Shown: positions 50,440-60,758 of the stretch, in pieces
Layout: each line of letters opens with the position of its first letter
Numbering within the stretch: the stretch's first letter is position 1
Assembly: GCA_048213135.1 (NCBI GenBank)
Contig: PS015010.1
Location: 620,001-684,000, forward strand
Length of the DNA stretch: 64,000 nucleotides
Reading direction: 5' to 3'
Source of the DNA: Reclinomonas americana ATCC 50394
Lineage: Eukaryota; Jakobida; Jakobea; Jakobida
The notes under the pieces: model-generated
Told to the model about the DNA's origin: nothing
Seen by the model: the letters and a program-made list of their open reading frames with translations, nothing else
Database searches by the model: none
Translations under genes and position numbers: made by a program

Positions 50440-51627
50440 TTACTCCCGCAACCGGAAAGCCACCATGCCATTGCTGTCTTTGGTACTGCTGATGTTCAGT
50501 TCATAACGTTTTTCTCCGTCGTAGATCACCATCAGCGCTGTATTGGGAGGAATGCTGCCCAGGTTTTCGGCATACATCACCAGTTCATTTCGGGTGTCGC
50601 CGGGTTTTATCTTAATAAAGAAGGTGATGGGTTTATCGGTCAGCCGCTGGTGCTGCGCCAGTATCTTATCATTATAGATCAGCGTAATGCTGTCTCCGTC
50701 TATTTCCCCATTATCATACAGGGTTACCGATATGGAATCATGATCAACCGTAATGATCCGCGACAGTTTATTATCCCTTTTCTCAATGGGCGCTTCCTTA
50801 ATCGTATCTTTTACTAACGGTACCGGGGCTACCACACTGTCCTTTTTTTCCGGTTTTTCAAAAGGCCTGTCCTGGCAAAGAGACAGTACTTCTTCTTTAT
50901 TCAGTGGCCTGTCGTATATGCGGATGTCATCCACATCACCATTCAGCCAGAAAGGAAATATGGCATCATCGGATTTACCTATGAACAGGTCTTCATTATT
51001 GATGAAGTATTCCGGAAAAGGAATACTGTATTTCAGCTCGCAGTCCACATACAAACTGGCGTTGGCACCATCATTAATATACACCACATGGTACCACTGG
51101 TTCTTATTGATATAGGGTGTGTAAGGTTGCAGGGCAGTGCCGGTACCCCTGAAATTATGGTGGATGCTGTCGGTAAGCCGGTCGCCGCTGCATCCCTGGC
51201 CTTCGGTGTACAACGATTCATCGTAACGGATGGCATAATTGCCGGGCAGGTAATTGCCGCCGCCTTTTGATAACACCACGCTGGCGTGGCAGATGTCATA
51301 ATAAAAACCGGTAGGTCTTACCCAAACGGACAGTGTGATGGTGCTGTTGAAATTAAGCGTTGGGTTGTTGGGTATCCTGATATAAGAAGACGAACCATTG
51401 AAATGATAGGCGCCATTGGGATTGCCGAAACGGTCTTTTGTCAGTTGCGCATTGTTGAAAACCGGGTGATTGTTGTTGCCGCTGGCATCGAAAGCGTTGC
51501 CCGAAATGGGGTACCAGGCTTTGAGGCTGGCGTCTTTTTTAACCTGGGCTGTCAGCGATTGCACCAGCAATGCCAGTACAATAATGGCGGCCAGATGACC
51601 TGTTTTGTTCCTGATACGCAGCTGCAT
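50440..51627 (-). CDS. Secreted LamG-domain protein
   Basis: 395 residues from ATG 51627. Signal peptide (HLAAIIVLALLVQSLTAQ). Residues about 35-245 form a concanavalin-like LamG domain (LKAWYPISGNAFDASGNNNH to GDVDDIRIYDRPLNKEEVLSLCQ). A Lys/Glu/Pro linker leads to a C-terminal beta domain (about 285-395; SISVTLYDNGEIDGDSITLIYN). No T9SS tail. It starts 2 bases after purB, an odd operon partner. Confidence 0.8.
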   Translation of the reverse strand: MQLRIRNKTGHLAAIIVLALLVQSLTAQVKKDASLKAWYPISGNAFDASGNNNHPVFNNAQLTKDRFGNPNGAYHFNGSSSYIRIPNNPTLNFNSTITLSVWVRPTGFYYDICHASVVLSKGGGNYLPGNYAIRYDESLYTEGQGCSGDRLTDSIHHNFRGTGTALQPYTPYINKNQWYHVVYINDGANASLYVDCELKYSIPFPEYFINNEDLFIGKSDDAIFPFWLNGDVDDIRIYDRPLNKEEVLSLCQDRPFEKPEKKDSVVAPVPLVKDTIKEAPIEKRDNKLSRIITVDHDSISVTLYDNGEIDGDSITLIYNDKILAQHQRLTDKPITFFIKIKPGDTRNELVMYAENLGSIPPNTALMVIYDGEKRYELNISSTKDSNGMVAFRLRE

Positions 51628-51629
51628 AT

Positions 51630-52964
51630 TTAAACTCCTGTATAATTATGAGGGGTAATGGCTTTCAGTTCTTTCTTAAGCGCCGCAGACACTTTCAGTT
51701 TGCCGATGAAAGCATGGATCGCTTTTTTATCAATGGCAGTCTTTCCCCTGGTCAGTTCCTTTAATGCTTCATAAGGTTGCGGGTAGTTTTCGCGGCGCAA
51801 TATGGTTTGGATGGCTTCGGCTACCACGGCCCAGTTATGATCCAGGTCTTCCCGCAGGGCGGCTTCATTCAATACCAGTTTGCCTAGCCCTTTTTCAGCC
51901 GATTTCAGCGCCAGGATGATGTGACTAACGGGAACGCCTATGTTACGCAATACCGTGGAATCGGTAAGGTCGCGTTGCAGGCGGGATACGGGCAGCTTAG
52001 CGGCCAGGTGCTCGAGCAGGGTGCTGGCGATGCCCAGGTTGCCTTCGGCATTTTCAAAATCGATGGGGTTCACTTTATGCGGCATGGCGCTGCTGCCTAC
52101 TTCTCCCTTTTTTGTTTTCTGTTTAAAATAATCCATGCTGATGTAGGTCCACACATCGCGGCAGAGATCAATAAAAATATTGTTGATCCTCTTCATGGCA
52201 TCGAAGTGGGCTGCAAGGTTATCGTAATGTTCTATCTGCGTGGTGTACTGCTGGCGTTGCAGTCCCAGCCTGTCTTCCACGAATTCATTACCCAGTTTTA
52301 CCCAGTTGTGTTTGGGATAGGCCACATGGTGGGCGTTGAAATTACCGGTGGCGCCGCCAAATTTGGCTGAAAAAGGAATGTAGCTGAACAGTTGTATCTG
52401 GCTTTCCAGTCTTTCTACAAAAACCATCAGTTCCTTACCCAGCCGGGTAGGAGAGGCGGGTTGCCCGTGTGTGCGGGCCAGCATGGGAATGTGCGCCCAT
52501 TGTGTTGCCAACTGGTAAAGATGATGCTGCAGGTTGATCACAGCCGGAAGGTATTCCTGTTCAATACTGTCTTTCCACAGCAACGGAACAGCGGTATTGT
52601 TGATGTCCTGGGAAGTCAACCCAAAGTGTACCCATTCTTTCAGGTGACCGGCATTGCAGCCATCAAGGGCTTCCTTGATAAAATACTCCACGGCCTTTAC
52701 GTCGTGGTTGGTCACAGATTCGGTCTGTTTGATCTTTTCCGCATCGGCCAGGGAAAAATTATCGGCCAGTTCACGCAATTGCTTTCGTGTAGCGGCATCG
52801 GCCTTAAAAAATTTCTTATCCGCCAGGAAAAGAAAATAATCCACTTCCACCCTGACCCTGTACTTGATCAGTGCATATTCAGAGAAAAATTCATCAAGAT
52901 GCTGTACCTGTTTACGGTAGCGGCCATCAACAGGGGAAATAGCGGTTAGCGGTTGCAGATCCAT
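51630..52964 (-). CDS. purB: Adenylosuccinate lyase
   Basis: 444 residues from ATG 52964. It acts twice in purine synthesis (SAICAR and adenylosuccinate cleavage). The start LQPLTAISPVDGRYRKQV is typical of the long bacterial PurB, as are THGQPASPTRLGKE and the flexible signature loop VGSSAMPHKVNPIDFENAEG with the catalytic Ser. The catalytic His is in TSQDINN/THGQP context. Downstream LamG gene overlaps its operon. Confidence 0.93.
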   Translation of the reverse strand: MDLQPLTAISPVDGRYRKQVQHLDEFFSEYALIKYRVRVEVDYFLFLADKKFFKADAATRKQLRELADNFSLADAEKIKQTESVTNHDVKAVEYFIKEALDGCNAGHLKEWVHFGLTSQDINNTAVPLLWKDSIEQEYLPAVINLQHHLYQLATQWAHIPMLARTHGQPASPTRLGKELMVFVERLESQIQLFSYIPFSAKFGGATGNFNAHHVAYPKHNWVKLGNEFVEDRLGLQRQQYTTQIEHYDNLAAHFDAMKRINNIFIDLCRDVWTYISMDYFKQKTKKGEVGSSAMPHKVNPIDFENAEGNLGIASTLLEHLAAKLPVSRLQRDLTDSTVLRNIGVPVSHIILALKSAEKGLGKLVLNEAALREDLDHNWAVVAEAIQTILRRENYPQPYEALKELTRGKTAIDKKAIHAFIGKLKVSAALKKELKAITPHNYTGV

Positions 52965-53030
52965 GCGGAAGATAATTTTTTGCAAAATTACTTGATTCGG
53001 CGCAAAGAACCTGCCGCAGCAGGATACAGT

Positions 53031-56000
53031 TTACCTGATGAGGATCACATTACCCCTTTGTTCTTCGGTTCCGCACTCTGTTTCGGCTTTGATATAGTAG
53101 ACATAAGTCCCTTCCTCGGCCTTTTTGCCGCGGTAATTACCGTCCCAGCAGGCGCCCTGGCGGGTGGTATAGAACACCAGTTCTCCCCACCGGTTATAGA
53201 TCAGGAACTGGAGTTTCTTTATGTATTGCCAGTTCTTTATGCCGTAGCAGTCATTCAACCCATCGCCGTTGGGTGTAAAGGCGGAAGGGATGTAACGGGC
53301 CAGGCTGGCGGCTTTTTTATTCAGTACGGTAACACTGCCGGTATTGCTACAATTGGCGCTGTTGGTTACGGTTACGGTATAGGTCTGATCGTGATCGGGA
53401 TTGGCGACCGGGTTAGGTGAGTTCGGGTTACTCAATCCTGTAGCAGGTGTCCACAGGTAGGTATTGCCACCCTCTGCACTCAAAACAACGCTTCGGTGAG
53501 CGCAATCAATGTCGCCTGATTTCCTGGCATTGACCACGGGGCGATCAACTACTGTTACCACCACATTGAAGCTGGCATTCCTGGCGCACACCTTATCGGT
53601 TACCAGTACATCATAAACGGTGGTGAACGGGGGATTGGCTATCGGGTTAATAATGGAAGTGCTGCTCAGGTAAGTCCCGGGGCTCCAGGCATATTGCATA
53701 CCGGTACCATTGGCGCCATCAAGCATTACAGATGTTGTGCTGCACATGGTTTTACCCGGCGGCTGTACAAAAGGAACGGGCACATTCACGGTGATGGTAA
53801 CCACATCCTGTGCGCTGCAACCGTTGGCGGCTGTACCGGTAACGGTATAGGTTTGCCCTGAAGTGCCCGAGAATACCGGGTTAGGGCTGGTGGGGTCGCT
53901 TAAGCCCGTTGGAGGCGACCAGGTATAAGAGGCTGCGCCGGTGGTGAATAAAGTGACGGTCTGCGTACTGCAGATGGTTGTATCGGCAATAGTGCTTACC
54001 ACAGGTACCGGTTTTACGGTCACATTCACGATGTCTTCTCCTTTACAACCATTGATATCGGTACCAGTTACATGAAGGGTTTGTGAATTGGGATCGGTAT
54101 ATACCGGGTTGCTGATATTGGGATTACTTACCGAACCGGCAGGCGTCCATTCATAGCTGACCATGCCCGGCGTTGTGGTGAGTACGAGTGGTACGTTACG
54201 GCAGAACGAAGTGTCACCGAGCGTTTGTACAACGGGAAGGGGATTGATGGTAATGTCTACCGAGTCAATCGCGGAACAACCCAGTACGGCATTGGTAACG
54301 GTCAGATAAAAACGGGTAGATACGCTGATGGTCGCTGTGGGTTCCTGCAGGGCGGGATTGTTCAGTACAGCGGCAGGTGTCCAGGCATACGTCGTTCCTC
54401 CCGCATTGCCGTGAAGGGTAAATGTAACAGGACCATTGGAACAGAACGCTGTATCCTTTCCAGCATTGGCAATAGAAGCATTGGGGTTGATCTCTTTTAC
54501 CACGCTGTCTTTACAGCCATTGATATCGGTAGCTACCAGTTTTACCTGGAAGGATCCCGCAGTGGTATAATTATGTGATGTGTTTTGCGTATTAGCGGTA
54601 TTGCCATCGCCAAAATCCCAGTGCCATTGAACGATACCGGTGAAATTGGTGTAAGCCTGTCCCTGGAAATCGAAACTGGTACAGGTGGTGAGCGTTTCAT
54701 TGAAACGAACGGAATCGATGTTCTTTTTGAAAGGGATATTATCAACGGGAACGGAAAGTCCGAAGAAATTAGCGCCATCGCTGCCGGGTGTAGCGCCGTG
54801 CGGACTATTGCCACCCTGCAGCAACACGCCATTCTTTCCGCCTGTATTGATTACACTTATTCCTGCGGGTACAGCCGCCTGCTTGAACCAGGCCACACCG
54901 CCGGCGCCACCGCCGCCCGGACCAATGCGCCCGCCTGCAAGAGAGGCATGCATATCGCCACCCTTACCACCGGTAACGTTGATGGTGGTTGATGTAAGAT
55001 AATTATTGGCATACACGAGCACAGTGCCGCCTGAGCCGCCGCCGCCCATACCGTCGTGTGTTTCGCCGCCGGTGCCGGCCAGTTCATAGGCGGAATCGCC
55101 CAGCGCTTTAATGCTGTTGCCATTGCCTTCCAGGTAATCGGAGATCAGGATTACCATGCCTCCGCCATTGCCACCGTCAAAATTGGTATTGGAAGTGGGC
55201 GAGGAGAAACCGTTATTGCAATGTCCCGCGCCACCACCGGATCCGAGGAATATTTTATTCTGAACATTGTTATACACAAGCGGGTTTCCGCCGATGCCCC
55301 TGTTGTCAAAAATGGCGTTGATACATTCAAATAACTGGTAGCCACCAAAACCGCCCGGGGTAGCATTGCTGCCGCCACCGCCGCCGGAGTTGTGATCCAG
55401 GCCGCCACCGCCGGCAGCTGCCAGCGGACCTTTGCCCGAGGTAAGGCTGTTGCTGATGGTTGTAATGGATTCCCCTTTGGGAGCTGCCAATATACTTGGC
55501 GTAGGGTAAGCATAGCCATTTTGCTGGCAGTTGGTCGCGTTCAGGTTGGTATTCTGCACCCTGCCGCCGCTGAAACCTTTGCCGGTTACGTCGATATTGG
55601 CGTTGAGATGGATTGTATCGGAAGCATTGAGCACGAGTATACCGCCGGAAGAACCATCCCATGGCTTGCAGGTAAGTACCTCTGTGAAAGCAGGACTTTT
55701 GTAATAAGGCACCCTTACCAGCTGGACTTTACCATCGGGTATGTTATAACTGCGGGTGATCACGTTCTTCAATTCAATGTCGTTGCCTGTTTTCGCTTTT
55801 ACATAATTGATCTCATAATTGCCGGCGCTCCTGTAATCGGTTATGGAGCCGAAAGATGCAGTATTGGTGGTGTTGATCTCGGCGCCTTTCATCTGGATGA
55901 GCAGTACGGTATCTCCGGGATTATAACGGGTAGCGTCTGCCACGGTGAGTATGTTCCTGCAAATATCCAGGCCCAATACTGGTGTATAATCATTGATGAT

Positions 56001-59000
56001 AACACTGGCCGGACAAACCACGGTAACGGATTTGGTGATACTGTCTTTACAGCCATTGATGTCGGTGCTGACCAGTTTTACCTGGTAGGTTCCCGGTGAA
56101 GCATAGGTATGGTTAGCATTCTGCGTACTGGCGGTATTGCCATCGCCAAAATCCCAGTTCCATTGTGTAACCGGGTTGGTATTGGTATAAGCAAGCCCCG
56201 AAAAACTGTACCGGTTGCAGGCTACAAAACTGTGGTTAAACCGTACGGAGTCGATATTCTTTTTAAAAGGAGTATTGTCTATAGGAATTGTAAGATTAAA
56301 AAGATTATTCCCATTGCTTCCGGGAGTTGCCCCGAAAGCATCGCTTCCAAAAAAATAATTAATACCATTAGGCCCGCCCTGGGTGTTACTGGTAATAGTT
56401 GCCGGAAGAGCAGGATTGCTTACCCAGAGTACACCGCCACTGCCACCACCGCCGGGACCGTGTTTAAAATTGGGCGGTGCGCTGGTGGCATAGAAAGACA
56501 CATCGGCCCCTTTTCCTCCCCTGAGATCAACCGCCAGGTTATTGATATAGCTGGCAGCATTGATAAGTACACAGCCTGCAGCACCTCCGCCTCCCATACC
56601 TTCATTACAGTTATTATTAGCGGTATTGGCTACGCAGCCGGCAGCGGTAAGGCCGTTTGCCATAACACTGAAACCATTATTTTGAAGGGTGTTGCATATG
56701 ATGATGGCAATACCCCCACCATTACCTCCATTGGGGTCAAAAAGCCCGGGATTATTATTCGCGTGGCCAGCACCTCCTCCGCCACCCAGAAATATCTTGT
56801 TCTGGGCATTGGAATAAGTAAGACCATTACCAGCAATACCACTGTTATCAAATATACCGTTTGTGCAGGGCATGAACTGGTAGCCTCCGTTTCCGCCGTT
56901 TCCGTAGCCGGCACCGCCACCTCCGCCGCTGTTATGGTCATTGCCGCCACCTCCGCCATTAGCAAGAGCGCCGCGTCCTTTGACCAAGGTACTGGGAACT
57001 GTGGTAATACCTTCGCCTTTTGGCGCACCCAAAGGGCTGTTGGAGGGGTAAGCAAATCCTGTCTGGGAGCAGTTCTGACCATTGGTCAGATTATTACCAT
57101 TCAGTCCACCTGCAAATCCTTTTCCTGAAACATCTATATCAGCATTCAGTGTAACCTTGTTTTGTACATTCAGCACCAATACGCCGCCTTTATTTCCATC
57201 CCAGGGTGCACAGGTGAGTGCTGATGTTACGTTGTAGTCCTGGAAATAGGGAACCCGTATCAGTTGTACTTTGCCGTCGGGAATATTATAACTGCGTTGC
57301 AGGATATTTTTTAATTCAACTGTATTGCCATTCTTTGATTTTACATAATTGATTTCGTAATTCCCCGCACTCCTGTAGTCTGTAATGGATCCGAAGGAAG
57401 ATGAGTTGGCGGTATTAATAACGGCTCCTTTCATTTGTATGATCATAACAGTATCGCCGGGGTTGTAGCGGGTGGCATCTTCCACCGTTAGTATGTTGGT
57501 ACAGGGATCCAGGGCAATCACCGGGGTATAGTCATTAATGACCTGGAAAACAGGAGGGATAGTTGCAGCGCATGAGTCGGGTACAAAGCTGCAGTTCGGA
57601 ACCGTACGTTGAATAGAGGCAGAACCCTGCAGCACGCCATTGTACAAAGGGTTCCCCTGTTTATTGATCAGGTTGTCGAAGGTATAATAACCTTTCAATC
57701 CCGGCTGGGACGCAGGATTTACAAGAGAAGTATTCATGTTGGCCCTGATCTCCGCCTGTGTGCGGGCTATATTCCATATACGTACTTCATTGATGTATCC
57801 CAGCGATTGTGTAAGCGGATCAAGCGAAGGCCCGTTACCTATCATGGCGTTCAGGTCATTAGTGTTAAGGGTTCCCGAAGCAGGCACTGAATTCAGCAGG
57901 AACCCATTCCTGTAAAATTTCAATGTGGCACCGTCATACACCATCGCTATGTGGTATATCTTATCATTTATGGCAGGGCATGGGGCAGTGACCACAACAT
58001 AACCGTTATTGGACGTTCTGATCTCCGCCGCCACAGCCATGAGAGAATAGTTAACATCGGCAGGGCCTGTGTGTTTGGATATGATCTTGCCAAAAGCCGG
58101 GGTCAGCGCGAATTCGGATGAGCGGAACAATAGAGCTTCCACCGTCAGCTGGTTGCCCGAAACATCAAGATCGCCTATATTAACCACAGCACCGCTGGCA
58201 TCGTTCCGGAGCCAGTTGTTACAGCTTACGGTAGTGACGGACACCTGTTTACAGGAGTCAGGTATAAAACTGCAATTGCTGTTGCTGGCATTCACAACTG
58301 CGGCCCCGCTCAGGGTCCCGTTCCAAGTGGCATTGCCTTGTTTGTTGTTCAGGTTGTCAAATACATAATAGGCCTGTAATCCCGGCTGGGTAGCGGGATT
58401 GGGGAGAGAGCCATTCATATTCGCCTTTATCTCGGCCTGTGTGCGGGCTACATTCCATATGCGTACTTCATTAACATAGCCGAGGAAATTCTCAATGATC
58501 GCCCCGGTATACATCCCTATCCTGGTCGGGAAATTATTTTGAAAAAGATTGCCCGTTGCCGCTACCTGTCCCATCAGGAAACCATTGCGGTAAAACTTCA
58601 GGGTACTGCCATTGTACACCATGGCCACGTGATAGTTCTTATTCAATTCTATATCACAAACATCAGGTGTGCCAAAAAAACCATTGCTGGTTGTTATATA
58701 GGCGTGATTGGGACGTAACAGGTAATTGACGTTGCTTGGGTCCTGGTGTTTTGAAACGATGTCCCCGTCATTAAAATCACCGGTGCCGGGCAGGTAGGGG
58801 TGTGACCTGTTAATAACGGCTTCAATGGTAAGCTGGGTGCCGCTGATATCCAGATCACCCACACTTACGTAACTTGACTGAGCAGGAGTTGAAAGCCAGC
58901 TATTGCACATCAATTGATTACCCGGTGTAGCCTGGCTGAACAGGAATGCAGTGGGCAAACAATACATTAGCATACACAAAACCTGCCCACGAAGGAATTG

Positions 59001-59051
59001 ACACAGAAACCGGCAATCGGGCATATAGCGCCACGCAAACATTTTTTTCAT
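53031..59051 (-). CDS. Giant surface protein: LamG pair, duplicated glycine-rich module, PKD and CHU_C (T9SS type B) tail
   Basis: 2006 residues from ATG 59051. A signal-like N-terminus (VLCMLMYCLPTAFLFSQA) precedes two LamG-type domains (starting near residues 48 and 280, VGDLDISGTQLTIEA / IGDLDVSGNQLTVEA). A module of about 515 residues is then present twice in tandem (starting near 503 and 1018). Each copy runs NDYTPV, ATRYNPGDTV, FGSITDYRSAGNYEINYVK, very Gly-rich segments (GGGGGNDHNSGGGGGAGYG), and a PKD domain with WDFGDGNTA. Ig/PKD repeats follow, then the gliding-motility C-terminal domain (YIPSAFTPNGDGLNDCYGI...GTYVYYIKAE), a T9SS type B signal. Probably a cell-surface adhesin or motility protein. 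Confidence 0.85.
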   Translation of the reverse strand: MKKMFAWRYMPDCRFLCQFLRGQVLCMLMYCLPTAFLFSQATPGNQLMCNSWLSTPAQSSYVSVGDLDISGTQLTIEAVINRSHPYLPGTGDFNDGDIVSKHQDPSNVNYLLRPNHAYITTSNGFFGTPDVCDIELNKNYHVAMVYNGSTLKFYRNGFLMGQVAATGNLFQNNFPTRIGMYTGAIIENFLGYVNEVRIWNVARTQAEIKANMNGSLPNPATQPGLQAYYVFDNLNNKQGNATWNGTLSGAAVVNASNSNCSFIPDSCKQVSVTTVSCNNWLRNDASGAVVNIGDLDVSGNQLTVEALLFRSSEFALTPAFGKIISKHTGPADVNYSLMAVAAEIRTSNNGYVVVTAPCPAINDKIYHIAMVYDGATLKFYRNGFLLNSVPASGTLNTNDLNAMIGNGPSLDPLTQSLGYINEVRIWNIARTQAEIRANMNTSLVNPASQPGLKGYYTFDNLINKQGNPLYNGVLQGSASIQRTVPNCSFVPDSCAATIPPVFQVINDYTPVIALDPCTNILTVEDATRYNPGDTVMIIQMKGAVINTANSSSFGSITDYRSAGNYEINYVKSKNGNTVELKNILQRSYNIPDGKVQLIRVPYFQDYNVTSALTCAPWDGNKGGVLVLNVQNKVTLNADIDVSGKGFAGGLNGNNLTNGQNCSQTGFAYPSNSPLGAPKGEGITTVPSTLVKGRGALANGGGGGNDHNSGGGGGAGYGNGGNGGYQFMPCTNGIFDNSGIAGNGLTYSNAQNKIFLGGGGGAGHANNNPGLFDPNGGNGGGIAIIICNTLQNNGFSVMANGLTAAGCVANTANNNCNEGMGGGGAAGCVLINAASYINNLAVDLRGGKGADVSFYATSAPPNFKHGPGGGGSGGVLWVSNPALPATITSNTQGGPNGINYFFGSDAFGATPGSNGNNLFNLTIPIDNTPFKKNIDSVRFNHSFVACNRYSFSGLAYTNTNPVTQWNWDFGDGNTASTQNANHTYASPGTYQVKLVSTDINGCKDSITKSVTVVCPASVIINDYTPVLGLDICRNILTVADATRYNPGDTVLLIQMKGAEINTTNTASFGSITDYRSAGNYEINYVKAKTGNDIELKNVITRSYNIPDGKVQLVRVPYYKSPAFTEVLTCKPWDGSSGGILVLNASDTIHLNANIDVTGKGFSGGRVQNTNLNATNCQQNGYAYPTPSILAAPKGESITTISNSLTSGKGPLAAAGGGGLDHNSGGGGGSNATPGGFGGYQLFECINAIFDNRGIGGNPLVYNNVQNKIFLGSGGGAGHCNNGFSSPTSNTNFDGGNGGGMVILISDYLEGNGNSIKALGDSAYELAGTGGETHDGMGGGGSGGTVLVYANNYLTSTTINVTGGKGGDMHASLAGGRIGPGGGGAGGVAWFKQAAVPAGISVINTGGKNGVLLQGGNSPHGATPGSDGANFFGLSVPVDNIPFKKNIDSVRFNETLTTCTSFDFQGQAYTNFTGIVQWHWDFGDGNTANTQNTSHNYTTAGSFQVKLVATDINGCKDSVVKEINPNASIANAGKDTAFCSNGPVTFTLHGNAGGTTYAWTPAAVLNNPALQEPTATISVSTRFYLTVTNAVLGCSAIDSVDITINPLPVVQTLGDTSFCRNVPLVLTTTPGMVSYEWTPAGSVSNPNISNPVYTDPNSQTLHVTGTDINGCKGEDIVNVTVKPVPVVSTIADTTICSTQTVTLFTTGAASYTWSPPTGLSDPTSPNPVFSGTSGQTYTVTGTAANGCSAQDVVTITVNVPVPFVQPPGKTMCSTTSVMLDGANGTGMQYAWSPGTYLSSTSIINPIANPPFTTVYDVLVTDKVCARNASFNVVVTVVDRPVVNARKSGDIDCAHRSVVLSAEGGNTYLWTPATGLSNPNSPNPVANPDHDQTYTVTVTNSANCSNTGSVTVLNKKAASLARYIPSAFTPNGDGLNDCYGIKNWQYIKKLQFLIYNRWGELVFYTTRQGACWDGNYRGKKAEEGTYVYYIKAETECGTEEQRGNVILIR

Positions 59052-59206
59052 AGCTTGAACAGGTAGTATTAAGGGATTATCAAAAATAGGGATATAACTA
59101 GAAAGTATGAGAGAAAGAGCAATAACTGTGATTGTATTGGGATAACTGTAATGAATAGCACATAACTGCTACCTGTTGAGCCGAACTCTATATCACCCGT
59201 AAGCAG

Positions 59207-59214
59207 TACATTTG
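59207..59214 (+). promoter_or_regulatory. -7 box TACATTTG upstream of mqnA
   Basis: Perfect TAnnTTTG ending 19 bases before the TTG start of mqnA. It would drive the mqnA-rfb run of genes. No clear -33 element. Confidence 0.4.
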
Positions 59215-59233
59215 CACCCAAATAGTATATAAT

Positions 59234-59980
59234 TTGGACAGGAAAATAAAGGTCGGCGCAGTAAGTTACCTGAATACAAAGCCGCTGGTATACGGATTTG
59301 AACAGGGGATGATGAAAGAAGAGATTGAACTGAGTTTTGAATACCCCTCCCGATTGGCGGAAAAGCTGGTGAATAATGAGATCGATATAGGCCTGGTACC
59401 TGTTGCGGTAATACCCTCCCTGCCAGAGTATCACATTATATCCGACTATGGTATTGCCTGCGACGGGGAAGTAGCCAGCGTTTGCCTGTTCAGCGATGTC
59501 CCTTTGCACGAAGTAAAAACGGTCTTGCTGGATTACCAGAGCAGGACTTCGGTAGCGCTTCTGAAAGTATTACTGAAAGAATACTGGCAATTGTCTCCTC
59601 AACTCGTTTCCGCTGAACCCGGTTTTGAGGAAAATATAAAGGGATCAACAGCAGGCCTGATCATCGGCGACAGGGCCTTTCGGCAAAGATTGAAGTCGAA
59701 CTATATTTATGACCTGGGATCGGCATGGAAGGTACACACCGGTTTGCCTTTCGTTTTTGCGGCCTGGGTAAGCAACAAGCAACTGCCCGCAGCGCTGAAA
59801 GAATCGCTTTCCGCAGCAAATGCATTCGGTATAGAAAAGATAGCGGAAATCGTAAAAAAAGAGAACTACCGGGAATATGATCTTTATAAGTATTATACAG
59901 AGAATATTAAATTTAAACTGAATAAACAAGAGCTTTCCGTAATCGATGTATTTTTGAATAAACTAAAAACGCTAGTATGA
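59234..59980 (+). CDS. mqnA: Chorismate dehydratase of the futalosine menaquinone pathway
   Basis: 248 residues, start TTG 59234 (no ATG nearby; the N-terminal KIKVGAVSYLNTKPLVYGF is the family's start). It converts chorismate to 3-enolpyruvylbenzoate, the first step of the futalosine route to menaquinone. Periplasmic-binding-protein-like fold with NEIDIGLVPVAVIP, SRTSVALLK and IIGDRAF. Menaquinone is the likely electron acceptor for the hydrogenase, though the genes are 27 kb apart. Its stop overlaps the rfbF ATG (ATGA). Confidence 0.88.
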   Translation: MDRKIKVGAVSYLNTKPLVYGFEQGMMKEEIELSFEYPSRLAEKLVNNEIDIGLVPVAVIPSLPEYHIISDYGIACDGEVASVCLFSDVPLHEVKTVLLDYQSRTSVALLKVLLKEYWQLSPQLVSAEPGFEENIKGSTAGLIIGDRAFRQRLKSNYIYDLGSAWKVHTGLPFVFAAWVSNKQLPAALKESLSAANAFGIEKIAEIVKKENYREYDLYKYYTENIKFKLNKQELSVIDVFLNKLKTLV

Positions 59981-60753
59981 AGGTTGTGCTTTTTGCCGGA
60001 GGAATGGGTACCCGCATATCTGAAGAAACAGATACAAGGCCCAAACCAATGGTCGAAATTGGGGGTAAGCCCATATTATGGCATATCATGAAAATATACA
60101 GCCATTATGGATTCAACGAATTCATCGTGTGCCTGGGTTATAAAGGCTATGTGATCAAAGAATATTTCATCAACTATTTTTTGCATAATTCCGATATTAC
60201 AGTTGATCTTACGAATAACAAGACTCAGATACATGGAACCAGTTCGGAACCATTTAAAGTTACACTTGTTGAAACAGGACTAAATACAAAAACAGCGGGG
60301 AGATTGCAACAGGTTCGGCAATATATCGGTAATGAGGATTTTATGCTTACCTATGGTGATGGTGTATGTGATGTGAACCTGAAAGAATTGCTCTCTTTCC
60401 ACAAAGCCCACAAAAAGGCGGCTACTGTAACAGCGATACAGATGGATGCCCGTTTTGGCGGTATGGACCTGGAAACTAACGGAGATGTTACATCGTTCAG
60501 GGAAAAAGCAAAGGATGAGGGCAAATGGATTAACGGAGGCTTCTTCATTTTAAAACCTGAAATTTTCAATTACCTGCAAGGGGATATGTCTGAAATGATG
60601 TGGGAAGATGAACCGCTTGAAAAACTCACCATGGATAAGCAACTGGTAGCTTACCGGCATAAAGGCTTCTGGAAATGCATGGATGCACTCAGGGATAAAA
60701 TTGAACTGGAAAATCTTTGGAAAACGAATACAGCACAATGGAAGGTGTGGTAA
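59977..60753 (+). CDS. rfbF: Glucose-1-phosphate cytidylyltransferase
   Basis: 258 residues from ATG 59977. It makes CDP-glucose from CTP and glucose-1-phosphate. Nucleotidyltransferase motif LFAGGMGTRISEETDTRPKPMVEIGG with the activating Arg and Lys, GDGVCDVN (metal Asp) and the final WKCMDALRDKIELENLW typical of RfbF. First step of CDP-3,6-dideoxyhexose synthesis for surface polysaccharide. Confidence 0.93.
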   Translation: MKVVLFAGGMGTRISEETDTRPKPMVEIGGKPILWHIMKIYSHYGFNEFIVCLGYKGYVIKEYFINYFLHNSDITVDLTNNKTQIHGTSSEPFKVTLVETGLNTKTAGRLQQVRQYIGNEDFMLTYGDGVCDVNLKELLSFHKAHKKAATVTAIQMDARFGGMDLETNGDVTSFREKAKDEGKWINGGFFILKPEIFNYLQGDMSEMMWEDEPLEKLTMDKQLVAYRHKGFWKCMDALRDKIELENLWKTNTAQWKVW

Positions 60754-60758
60754 ATTCA

